Shown here in pieces: positions 49,386-59,907 of a DNA stretch of 64,000 bases. This DNA comes from Lepturacanthus savala (Eukaryota > Chordata > Actinopteri > Scombriformes > Trichiuridae): the NCBI GenBank assembly GCA_030544235.1, contig CM060467.1, forward strand, positions 3,573,501 to 3,637,500, in the 5' to 3' direction. Within the stretch, counting starts at the first letter, position 1, and every line of letters starts with the position of its first letter. The notes under the pieces are model-generated. The model did not search any database. It was not told the origin of the DNA and worked only from the letters and a program-made list of their open reading frames with translations. The position numbers and the translations under genes were made by a program.

Positions 49386-50260
49386 GGCCTGCTTTTCCAT
49401 TCATTGCACCACCCCCTTCAGAGAGCTGGATAAGTGCTGTAGTTTAACCTGGGGCTGAACCAGGCCTCAGATTCTCTATCTGAGGCGGAAAACATTTAAA
49501 ACAGATGCAATATTTATGTTTCTGTGCAAGATCTGCAGCTCTGGGATCAGCTTCAGTGTCACTGCTGACAACAGGATTGATGTTATATGGTGATAATCAC
49601 ACGTTTCTGCTGCCACTTAGTAAAAGAAGAAGCTGTATGTGTATATATATATATCAGGTAGAAAAATAACTGCTTAGCACAGCTGAATAAAAAACACAGG
49701 GCTGCTAAAATGCTGCCAAAATATTTAATCAAAGGCTTAGAGAAGCAGCATTTAAACATTAGTTTCTCTGCAGGAACAAAAAGCAGCTGTTTCCTTGCTG
49801 AGGTAAAAATTACCAAAGATCTCTCAGCTTAATGGTTTACCTTACTGAAAAAGGTAAACCATCAAACATTAACTTTAAAACTAATTATGCAGATTTCCAG
49901 ACTAGCCGCGATGCAGCTAAAAAAAAACAACTTTCCTCATATAATTGAAATTCATTATGTAATGAGGGTAAAGGGGTTTTCTGGGGGTGGCACGGGTTTG
50001 GTTGGGTTGTTTTTGTGGCTCCAGGCTCTGAAAACACTTGATTGAGGTCATGTTGGGAATGTCATCGCTGTGTTTCCACGTTGTCAACAAAGGCATCTTT
50101 AAAGCATCATGGGTAATAAGGTTGGGGGATGGGCGGGTGGGGGGATGGGTATTAGATGTCGTTGCCTAATTTCTGACTGATTTATGATGTTAAAACGCTG
50201 CTTTTGCCTCTCAAACTGGCTTTAAAACATGGAAACAGGTGATGTGCAATGTGTGTTTTT
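49386..50260. other. Intergenic stretch downstream of cited4, no gene seen
   Basis: Mostly low-repeat sequence with a short (TA)n at about 49640. The part at 49960-50130 is balanced in composition and could be conserved non-coding DNA. No gene evidence. Confidence 0.45.
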
Positions 50261-50782
50261 GTTTATCTATCCTGGTGGGGACCCCGACCTCAAAGATGTT
50301 GAAAGTATATCCATCTCATTTAGAAAGGGTGGTTCTCATAATATAGGTTGGTATTTGACAGTGGACCCCACAGGGTCAGATAAACAAGAACGTGTGTGAG
50401 TGTTCATATATCTACCTTGTTGGGGACCTTGGCCTGAAATATTTTTTGGAGTTGAAATTGTCTCTTATTTAGAAAAGGTAGTTCCTAGAGTGTATTTGAC
50501 ATAGGATCCCGCAGGGTCAGATAAACAAGTGTGTGTGTATGTTTTTGTTTATCTACCTTGGTGGGGACATTGACCTAAAAGACTCTTTGGAGTTGTAACT
50601 GTCTATTTCATTTGGAATGGGTGGTCCCTACAAATACATGTCTGTATTTGACAGCGGACCCCACAGGGTCGCATAAACATGTGTGTTCATTTATAAATCT
50701 TGGTGGGGAACTGTCTCTTGTTTAGAAAGGATGGTCCCCACAATGTAGGTATCTGCCACAGACCCCACGGGGTCAGATAAAC
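50261..50782 (+). mobile_element. Tandem array of four MITE-like units (about 125 bp each)
   Basis: Units at 50261-50385, 50405-50526, 50547-50678 and about 50690-50782. Each starts GTTTATCTACCTTGGTGGGG and ends GGACCCCACAGGGTCAGATAAAC, with GTTTATCT/AGATAAAC as short inverted ends. They are joined by GTGTGTG-type linkers and are not identical, so the tandem arrangement is not very recent. Confidence 0.82.
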
Positions 50783-51969
50783 CTGTGTGTGTGTAACTAG
50801 GGGTTGTTGCTGGATGGTTTAACACCATGAGATCTCTGGCTCCTCTCGTTTCTCATAATTGTAGACGCCGCTCTCGGCTTCTGGTTTCACTCCAATTAAA
50901 AAAAAAACAACCTCAGGTTTTTTTGCTTGATTGTGAGGCCACAGACAAACGGTTTAACTGCTGCACCCAAACAGCCTGTTACCTCTCACAATCCCTTGTT
51001 ATGACTGATGGAGGATAGTCTAGACACAGGGTGGGACACACACACACACATCAACGCACACACACACACACGTTTACAGTTGTTTTTCTTACTCTGGTTT
51101 TTTTAGCCCACCCACAGAAACTCGCGTCTTCCTGTCGCAGCTCGTCGCCGTTTTCCTGATTTCACTCAGAGTCGTGTCGAACAAAGTGAAAGAGACAAAA
51201 GATACGAAGAAAGAGTCGGGATTCTTCAGCTTTGTAATTAGAAGTCATGCTGCAATTAAGGTGGAGGGATTTTTGCTTTTTGCTTTCTCGTCCGCGGGGG
51301 TTTTCAGAGCTGGGAGTTTTATGAGTCTGATAAAAAGCTTTTAAAAAAATGGAGTTTCTGTCTCATCAGCTCTGAGGTTCAGATAATTTACCTTTAACTC
51401 AAAGCTTCGGTTCATTTGGTGCCAAAACCTGAGCTCATGGTGAATGATGAGTGGTGATATACACACACACATACTCATTTATCTGACCCTGCGGGGTCCG
51501 CTGTCAAATACCTACCTATATTGTGGGGACCACCTTTTCTAAAAAAGACAGTTTCAACTCCAAAAAGATATTTCTGGTCAAAGTCCACACCAAGACAGAT
51601 AAACACACACACTAACACACAGATAAAGGGTTTTTCTGTCACCTACAGCATGTTAGTAGTAAAGGCTGAAAAATGACTAATTCAACTAATTAAATTAAAA
51701 CGTGTGCTGCAGCTCTAGTGATTTGCACAAAAACCAACGTTTGTGGCAAAAGTTGTGGTTGAATATTCAATCCGAGATTAAAACTTTTAGAATCTCCCGG
51801 TGGGAATTAAGTGTAAAAGCAAGAGATGAAAGTGAGAATCAGAGTGAGACACAAGTCGAGTTTCCCACGAGGGGAAGAGGAGTTATTTATTCACAGCAGA
51901 GTGTGTGTGTGTGTGTGTGAAGACAGTGCAGGTTCCAGCTTGTCTGCTTCAACAGGAGCACGTGTGTTA

Positions 51970-52011
<42 letters not shown>

Positions 52012-52218
52012 TAAGCTGTGTGTGTTTTTAGGTGTGTGTGTGTTTAGGTTTAGGTGTGTATTCCATTATAAACACATGTTTCAATCCCACTATCATTACA
52101 GTAGAAAAACAGGAATTTTGTAATGTCAGCATTTTATTTGTTGTTGGGACCTTTTCTGTGTGAAGTTTCATGTCCCCACAACAACATGCTGAGGCTAAAT
52201 GGACCCTCTAAATATATA
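50783..52218. other. Intergenic stretch with CA/TG tracts, no gene seen
   Basis: (CA)n near 51038-51071, (TG)n at 51901-51918 and 51973-52008. The 51100-51330 part is single-copy looking and CpG-containing, possibly conserved non-coding DNA. No gene evidence. Confidence 0.5.
51478..51604 (-). mobile_element. Fifth MITE-like unit, inverted
   Basis: TTTATCTGACCCTGCGGGGTCC ... CACCAAGACAGATAAAC is the reverse complement of the units at 50261-50782, with CA-repeat flanks on both sides. It lies about 700 bp from the array. Confidence 0.82.
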
Positions 52219-52690
52219 GAGACCTGTATGGTGGATCCCTGTGTTATGGAGACCTGTATGGTGGATCCCTGTGATTTGGAGACCTGTATGATGGATCTCT
52301 GTATGGTGGATCTCTGTGTTTTGGATCCCTGTATTGTGGAGACCTGTACGGTGGATCTCTGTGTTGTAGAGACCTGTGTGGTGGATCTCTGTGTTGTGGA
52401 GACCTATATGGTGGATCTCTGTGTTGTGGAGACCTGTATGGTGGATCCCTGTGTTGTGGAGACCTGTATGGTGGAACCCTGTCATTTGCAGACCTGTATG
52501 GTGGATCCCTGGTTTTTGGAGACCTATTTGGTGGATCCCTGTATGGTGGATCCCTGTGTTGGTGGATCCCTGTGTTGTGGAGACCTGTGTTTTGGAGACC
52601 TATTTGGTGGATCCCTGTGTTGTGGAGACCTGTATGGTGGACCCCTCTATGGTGGATCCCTGTGTTGTGGAGACCTGTTTGGTGGATCAC
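52219..52690. repeat. Minisatellite, about 30-bp unit (GAGACCTGTATGGTGGATCCC)
   Basis: Units of GAGACCTGTATGGTGGATCC plus CTGTGTTGTG, with deletions giving 15-18 bp subunits. Since the unit is a multiple of three, several frames stay open on both strands, giving Cys/Val/Asp- or Trp/Ile/Pro-rich ORFs up to 242 codons that are not genes. Confidence 0.95.
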
Positions 52691-53397
52691 ATTTTCTGTC
52701 CTGGAGCCTCATAGTTCAGCTGCCTCCTGGTGTTTTACCTGCCGCCCAAAAGGGGGCGTGGCCAGGCAATGTTGGGGCAGGTGAGCGTTGCCTAGCAACA
52801 GCGGCGACTCCTGTGACTCCTCCCCTCTCCACTAAATCTGGGGTTGAATAGTTTTGTTTGAAAAATATTTCATTTTTCAGGTATTTCAGGTCTATTTATT
52901 GTAAAACTGATGCCTGGAGGCTCCAGAATGAAGATCTGAGGCCGTAAATTGAACTAACTTGATGTAGATTCTGGTTTTCAGACTGAGCAGCTTTTTATTT
53001 TTATTGTTATATTATGTCTCTAACTCATTCTACAGAGACGTGGAACTTCCATAGACCTGAAAACGTGTTTCTTACTTCACAGTTTAACTAGTTTGCTGCA
53101 GAACTTCCTTCCATACAAACTGAAACTGGATGTGACGACGTGTGACAGTCGGTGTTTCATCGACTCAGCAGATTTACAGAGATGTTGGTAAATATCAAAG
53201 CAGGTTTTCCCCCAAAAAGTTTTTACTGTGTCATAACTGTACAGATTAATGTGTCCCCAGATGACCCACATTCATTGTTACAGAAACTAAACATCTGTTC
53301 TGTAACTGACGAGTCGTTTCAGTTTAAGGCACAAAATCAGAGGGTTAGGAAATTATAACTTTAAATACAGCAAACTGGTGCAAAATCATGAAGCTAT
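52691..53397. other. Intergenic stretch, no gene seen
   Basis: Ordinary mixed sequence. AAAAGGGGGCGTGGCC at about 52749 is a GC/KLF-type box without visible gene context. Confidence 0.5.
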
Positions 53398-53662
53398 AGA
53401 CTATCAATAATCACTATTGATGTATAATATCAGTTATAGATTATCAATAATCACTATTGATGTATAATATCAGTTATAGATTATCAATAATCACTATTAA
53501 TGTATAATATCAGTTATAGATTATCAATAATCACTATTAATGTATAATATCAGTTATAGATTATCAATAATCACTATTAATGTATAATATCAGTTATAGA
53601 CTATCAATAATCACTATTAATGTATAATATCAGTTATAGACTATCAATAATCACTATTAACT
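53398..53662. repeat. 40-bp tandem repeat, about 6.5 units
   Basis: Units TGTATAATATCAGTTATAGA + TTATCAATAATCACTATTAA, almost identical; variants are TTAA/TTGA and TTATC/CTATC. A single-copy relative lies at 22955-23000. Direct repeats without unique spacers, so not CRISPR. Confidence 0.97.
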
Positions 53663-53696
53663 ATTAATAATTAACTATTAACTACATGATTACATA

Positions 53697-53775
53697 TATT
53701 ATTTCTCTAATTTACAGAAAGTCTATCTCTTATTACTTTTAAGTTATATTCTTTTGAAATTAAGATGTCAAAATA
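53697..53775 (+). mobile_element. MITE family 1 fragment
   Basis: ATTTCTCTAATTTACAGAAAG, TCTCTTATTACTTTTAA and CTTTTGAAATTAAGATGT match the right portion of the copy at 23121 (23465-23540). Confidence 0.6.
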
Positions 53776-54158
53776 AAACTTAAATTACGTACTGTCTCTT
53801 TAAGAGCTTTTATTAGATTCTATCTGTTAATTGGGAATCTTTTTTTGTTTAATTAGGATTTTTTTTATTTTAATACATTCAGATTTTTCTTCTTTTTGTT
53901 CCTGTTTACGCAACGTAAATGCAACCCGGATGTTTTCTACTCGTGAATTAATTTAACTTTAATAATTTAATAGTGGAATTTAATAATGAAAACATGTGAA
54001 GAATGTGATGAAACTCCCAGTGAAGCTGAAGAGAAAAAGTCTCTTCACAAGCTTCTTAAACACAATATTCAGCACAAGGAGCTGCTGTTATTTCTATAAA
54101 AAGCTGCTGCTGCACATGGAGAATCACATGTCTGAGAATAACACTACAACACTGGAGA

Positions 54159-54161
<3 letters not shown>

Positions 54162-54239
<78 letters not shown>

Positions 54240-54300
54240 ATATGCTATAACACACACACATTATAACACACACACAAACACTATAACACACACATACACA
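54162..54300. repeat. (TG)n followed by (CA)n
   Basis: About 38 pure TG units (54162-54238), then CATATGCTATAA and several (CA)n pieces to about 54300. The two parts are complementary. Confidence 0.95.
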
Positions 54301-54324
54301 CACTAAAACACACAGTATAACACA

Positions 54325-54610
54325 AATGATATAAAATCTGTCTTTATAGTTGTGTGTGGCCAAAGTGTGAAAATGGGGCTTTTATTTTGAAGGGCAATGT
54401 ATGAGGTCACATGACCAGGATATCCCTATTGCTGATTATTATTATTCAGAATTTTTTTTTTTAGAATTCACCAAATAAAAAGTTAAACTCACTATCTGGG
54501 GTAAGTAAATGGTAAGTATTTCAATTTTGATATAAGTTTAGCATAATTCCTAGTACCACTACTTCCTGCTACTACTTTATTAAATATATCTGGGACATGA
54601 ACTAAAAACA
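54325..54610 (-). mobile_element. MITE family 1 copy, ends eroded
   Basis: GGGGCTTTTATTTTGAAGGG, GAGGTCACATGACCAGGATA, TCCCTATTGCTGATTA, then TTCAGAATTTT and ACCAAATAAAAAGTTAA, as in other copies. Ends not recognisable. Confidence 0.68.
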
Positions 54611-55412
54611 TGGTGTAGAGAGTTTATCTCCTTTAAAAATGTTTTAAAAATATTAAAAACACATGTTATCAACTAGTTTTATATTCTAGGTGGATTATAT
54701 ATTTTAAATTGATCTTTTTCAGTTATAGAATTTGACATTTTGTGACAAAAAATCATGGATTTTCTATAAAAAATGGTACAAATCAACTTTTAAATAACAA
54801 GAAATCAACGTTTCCATTTATAGAGACCTGATGAATGATTTTAAAAGTGTTTTTACGTTCTCATCTTGCCAAACATCAGCTAATTATTGTGTTTTTCTCT
54901 GCTTCATCATCATTATTCATCATTATTCCTGCTGTTATCAGCCTTCTCCACCTCCGTTTTTCCAGCTTTAATGACTCTAATTGCCCAACAACAGAGTATT
55001 TGCTGTTTTTTTTGTCTTTATAGACGTCACCTCAAACATTCCTGAATTACATCGTCATCAAAAAGCTGCTGGATGGGATGAAGCTTCTGTCACTGTGACC
55101 CCTGTGACCCCTGTGACCCCTGTAGCAGTTCTGGTGTTAACTCAGCGGCCTGAGTGTCACTTCCTGTCAGATCCCTGCTGTTTCAGGGTTCTGTTATAAT
55201 GTCCTGGTCATATATTAACGTTAAACGTTTCCTGTATTCACTGCTGTGCTGCTCCACTTCTTTCTGAGGGTAATGAGTGTGATTCGAATTTATTTCTGTC
55301 CCTGATCCTGATCTAATTAAAGACCTGCTTCCTGCTCCTTTTCCTGAAGCTGTTCAATTAAACGCTAAAAGCTCTTTAATTAAATCTGACGAGTGAGAAC
55401 GGACGCACGTTT
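54611..55412. other. Intergenic stretch, candidate conserved DNA near 55250-55400
   Basis: 54650-54795 repeats the interspersed sequence at 37235. A family-3 MITE end (CCTGTAGCAGTTCTGGTGTTAA) lies at 55118-55140. 55250-55400 is rich in TAATTAAA homeodomain-type words. No gene evidence. Confidence 0.45.
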
Positions 55413-56753
55413 GAACGTTTTTAACGATTTAATGTTTTAACATTTTAATGTTTTAACGTTTTTAACGATTTAATGTTTTAACGTTTTAACGTTTTAATGT
55501 TTTTAACGTTTTAATGTTTTTAACGTTTTAATGTTTTAACGTTTTAATGTTTTAATGTTTTTAACGTTTTAATGTTTTTAACGTTTTAACATTTTAATGT
55601 TTTAACGTTTTAATGTTTTCATGTTTTTAACGTTTTAACATTTTAATGTTTTATTGTTTTTAACGTTTTAACGTTTTTAACGATTTAATGTTTTAACGTT
55701 TGTTACATTTTAATATTTTGACATTTTTATGCTTTAGTGTGTTAACATTGTAACGTTTTAACATTTTAACGATTTAACATTTTAATGTTTTAACGTTTTA
55801 ACGTTTTTAACGTTTTTAACGTTTTAATGTTTTAACGTTTTAACGTTTTCATGTTTTTAACGTTTTAACATTTTAATGTTTTTAACGTTTTTAACGTTTT
55901 AACGTTTTTAACGTTTTAATGTTTTAACGTTTTAACATTGTAACGTTTTAATATTTTTACGTTTTAATGTTTTAACGTTTTAACATTTTAACGTTTTAAC
56001 ATTTTAACATTTTAACGTTTTAACATTTTAACGTTTTAACATTTTAACATTTTAACGTTTTAACGTTTTAACATTTTAACGTTTTAACGTTTTAACATTT
56101 TAACGTTTTAACGTTTTAACATTTTAACATTTTAACATTTTAACGTTTTAACGTTTTAACATTTTAACATTTTAACATTTTAACATTTTAACGTTTTAAC
56201 GTTTTAACATTTTAACATTTTAACGTTTTAACGTTTTAACGTTTTAACGTTTTAACGTTTTAACGTTTTAACGTTTTAACATTTTAACATTTTAACATTT
56301 TAACGTTTTAACGTTTTAACATTTTAACATTTTAACATTTTAACGTTTTAACGTTTTAACGTTTTAACGTTTTAACGTTTTAACATTTTAACATTTTTAG
56401 GTTTTAACATTTTAACGTTTTAACATTTTAACATTTTAACGTTTTAACATTTTAACATTTTAACGTTTTAACATTTTAACATTTTAACATTTTTAGGTTT
56501 TAACATTTTAACATTTTAACGTTTTAACATTTTAACATTTTAACATTTTAACATTATAACATTTTAACGTTGTAACATTTTTAGCATGTTAACGTTTTAA
56601 CGTGTTAACATTATAACATTTTAACATTATAACATTTTAACGTTGTAACATTTTTAGCATGTTAACATTTTAACGTTTTAACATTATAACATTTTAACGT
56701 TGTAACATTTTTAGCATGTTAACGTTTTAACGTGTTAACATTATAATGTTTTA
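55413..56753. repeat. Octamer satellite (AACGTTTT), 1.3 kb
   Basis: About 160 units of AACGTTTT with variants AATGTTTT and AACATTTT and occasional 9-bp units with an extra T. AATG variants dominate to about 55720 and AACA variants dominate from about 55960. The last 200 bp includes TTTTTAGCATGTTAACG blocks. Confidence 0.97.
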
Positions 56754-56913
56754 ACCTCCTGAAGTTCTGAACCTCCTTCATCTTTGAGATCTGGAAATAA
56801 CAGAGAGGATGAAAACAGGTGATTTTACAGCTTTAAACCCAGAAAAATCAGAAGATCAGCTGTTATTTCTGTTAGAGGAGATGGATGATGTTTATAACAC
56901 ACTAGAACACACT

Positions 56914-56952
<39 letters not shown>

Positions 56953-57574
56953 ACACACACACACACACCCTCTAACACTAAAACACACACTAATAAGCAT
57001 AAACAGAGCATTAAGTAGTTTAAGACAATAACAGACTAATTACTACTAACCTGTAGCTGCTACTAGTTAGCATCACTGCCTTTTAAACAAGATTAAACTG
57101 AAAAATATGAAATAAAAAGTCACAAATATGAAGTAAAAGTCAAGAATATGTAATGAAAAGACATAATGATGATTTAAAAGTCCAAATTATGTCTTGAGAC
57201 AATCCAAATCCTATGGATGAATGTTTTTGTCTATAAATGTTTTTGTCTATAAAGTTTTTTTTACTTTCCACTAATATCCCCATATTAAGATGTGAATACT
57301 GAATGAAACTTTACTGAAAATATCTCCAGGCTAGAAGTCTTTAAAAGGAGGAAATGGCTTTGACCTAATTTATCACAGAATTCCTATCGGAGCTCATACA
57401 AAATTGATTGACTTTGCTTCTATAAAAATGGATAAAATCACATATTTATATATAACAGCTGAGAGGAAGCAGCTTGTGAACTTTCAGTTTTCACCTTTGC
57501 AAAGTTTAAACTTGTCAAAGCCAAATAATAATTTGTGAAAATGAGACAGTGACGCCAAATTATCAGCAGCAATA

Positions 57575-57690
57575 CCAGTTCTACCAGTTCTAGTGTTAAA
57601 ACCTTATTTATTTTTAAGGGTTTTTAATATTATACTGCAATAGTAATAGTATAAAAACTGCTACAGTAGTGGTTCTAGTGTTAAATCATC
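57575..57690. mobile_element. MITE family 3 copy
   Basis: CCAGTTCTAGTGTTAAAACC, TTTATTTTTAAGGGTTTTTAA, then CTACAGTAGTGGTTCTAGTG and TTAAATC. Here two ends point the same way, so the copy is rearranged. Confidence 0.55.
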
Positions 57691-57756
57691 AGTTCTTTAT
57701 ACATCAGTGATGATAAAAGCTCATTTAGCTGCAGGATTTAACAGAGTGGAGGAGAT

Positions 57757-57770
57757 GCACCATCTAGTGG
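57757..57770 (-). promoter_or_regulatory. CTCF-like site, minus orientation, between cited4 and ctps1
   Basis: The + strand reads GCACCATCTAGTGG. The complement CCACTAGATGGTGC matches CCASYAGRKGGCRS at 13 of 14 positions. Confidence 0.45.
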
Positions 57771-58499
57771 TGACATGTTTAAAAAATAAATAAATACTCA
57801 ATACATTCACTCAAATACTGACCTGAAACACAACTTTTAGATACGTCACTTATTTATTTATATTTAATATTTGCATTTCCTGCTGCAGTATATTTCCTCT
57901 CCACTATATTTATTAATCTAATAATTCATTTTCAGATAAAACAGAAGATCTTTAATTGAAAAAAGGCAAATTTGGTGTAGTTTTTGTCACGTTTCAAACG
58001 TCTTTTAGTTGTTTTTGATCTTTAAACTGCTCAAATAATCAATGATTTCTCCAAAAAATCTAACATTTGAGAGAAATGTCAAAAAATAAACCAGATTTGT
58101 GGATCAGAGCATCTCAGGACCCTTAAACTGGATGAATCAGTTCAAACCACAAACAGAAATATGCTGCTAACACATTGATGCTACAGGTTTAATAATATAA
58201 ATATGTCATATATAATATACCAATATGTCAGGCCACTTTAACTAGGATGCAGTTTGCTGCTAATACTTGATTTAGTTCATCTGTTGATAGTATAAAGGGT
58301 ACTTAAATGTATGTTTTATTATGTATAATTATAAATGTATTCAGTACATTCATATATCTTTCATACAAACATTCAAATGGTATTATCTACTCACCCATGT
58401 AGCAATAATAAGGTGTGTATAGGCATTCACATGTATTTTTATAGTTATCTATTTTCTCTATTAGTGTTGGTATTTAGGGTGTTTTTTTTTAATTTACAT

Positions 58500-58640
58500 G
58501 TTTCTCTTCTGTTTGTGTGTCTGTAGTTTTATAACAGTCTGTATGTGACATGTTGGAGCTTCGATTTCCATGAGGAATCTCCCAAAGGATCAATAAAGTC
58601 TAATCTAATCTAACCTAATCTAATCAATCTAATCTAATTC
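58500..58640 (+). mobile_element. Retroposon 3' tail with (TCTAA)n
   Basis: TATGTGACATGTTGGAGCTTC, GATTTCCATGAGGAATCTCC, CAAAGGATCAATAAAGTC, then repeated TAATC. Same element end as at 25490-25625, same orientation. Confidence 0.68.
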
Positions 58641-58849
58641 ACATAGTTTTTTAAAAAATAAGAAACAAGCTGACAATTTAAAAAGTTTGAATATTTAAAT
58701 ATATTATTCAGTATCAAATAAAGTGAAGAGAACAACATCTCCCTCTGAAATTTAGAGGAAATAGTGTGGAAATAGAAATGTATTAGAATCCACCAGGGTT
58801 TTAATGGTATTTATAGGGTGTAATACCCTGTTCCGCCGCCGCTGCAGCA

Positions 58850-59030
58850 GGAGGCGCCAATGAGCTGAAGCCGCTGTTTTTTCCCGCCATTAAAAACACA
58901 GAGAAGAAGACGCGTCATCAGGCAGGTTCCGCTGCACGTGCCGCGGATCCTCAGCACGGATCAATACAAGTAAACAGAACTAGAATAATATATATAAAAA
59001 GACTAAAATACCGGGATTAACGACATTTAT
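58850..59030 (+). promoter_or_regulatory. ctps1: ctps1 promoter: CCAAT, E2F-like, E-box, TATA-like
   Basis: CCAAT at 58857-58861, TTTCCCGCC (E2F-like) at 58880-58888, a canonical CACGTG E-box at 58935-58940, and TATATAAA at about 58991-58998. The order and the growth-type motifs suit a proliferation-linked nucleotide-synthesis gene. Start of transcription is inferred near 59020-59030. Confidence 0.55.
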
Positions 59031-59068
59031 CGGTACGGTTTAAACGCCAGTTTCTCTGTCGGCTTCCG
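59025..59068 (+). other. ctps1: ctps1 5'UTR exon 1 (5' end approximate)
   Basis: The donor TTCCG|GTAAGT places the exon end at 59068. No ATG-initiated frame is needed, since the coding start is in the next exon (acceptor at 59894 or 59906). The 5' boundary is only inferred from the TATA-like motif. Confidence 0.5.
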
Positions 59069-59907
59069 GTAAGTTTTCTACGCTTTAATGGCGCAGGTTT
59101 TAGTTCTAAAAAAACGCTTTTGTTGAATGTTTTAACTAAGAAAAGCTGAAAATAATTGTCATTTAGTCTAAAAAGACTCGTGAAGCGCGATAACCGAAGG
59201 TTATAGAAATGCAGTTTATTAAAGAACAAAAGCTGAGCTGCGACTAAAGTATAATTAGGTTCATTTACTAATTCTTTCATTATTAGTTGAGCATTTTCTT
59301 AAGAAAATGTCGTTTTTTACTTATATTAGCTCACAATTCACATTCAGAATAAACTGTCATTGATGATAATGTTCTAAATAATTAATCTAATTAATGCTGT
59401 TTAATCTGGTTTAAAGTGACGTTATCAAACAAGTGAAGTTCACCACATTTTCAGCTTTAATCTAATGAGAAATGCTTTAAATACGTTTTATATAAGTAAT
59501 AAATGTGTGGTTAAGCATGAAAATGAGAGTAATAGTGATAGATTTGAGCTTTATAGTACATTCAGTTCAATATGAATTACTGTATTATCATGGTGTATTA
59601 TTATGTAGTTAAACAGGTTGGAGAGGATGTGTTTGTGCAGATTCAGTTGGATCACATTCAAAAAGTATTGCAGCAACAAAAAATAAACCAAAAAAAATGA
59701 TCAGATGCAGGTTAAACTGTTGAATTACAGTAACAAACGTCACATGAAGCTAAAACAAGTGTTGATATTATGGATATGAATGAAAACTACATTATTTGCA
59801 TGATTCTCTGATTGATAGAGGATTAATTTGATTTATTTAACAGATGTTAAATGATTACATTTCATTTTTACTCTCTTCCCATATCTTTCTCCAGTCTTTC
59901 TGGCAGC

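Larger units (their letters stand above)
56754..58800. other. Intergenic stretch upstream of ctps1, no gene seen
   Basis: (CA)n at 56920-56970, a family-3 MITE at 57575-57690, a CTCF-like motif at 57757 and a retroposon tail at 58500-58640. Otherwise AT-rich and unassigned. Confidence 0.6.

Noticed and set aside
52123..52851. 242-codon Cys/Val/Asp-rich ORF and its overlapping partners
   Set aside because: Produced by a minisatellite whose unit length is a multiple of three; no signal peptide or domain, and open on both strands.
53398..53662. CRISPR-like regular repeats
   Set aside because: Repeats are contiguous with no unique spacers, and the genome is eukaryotic.
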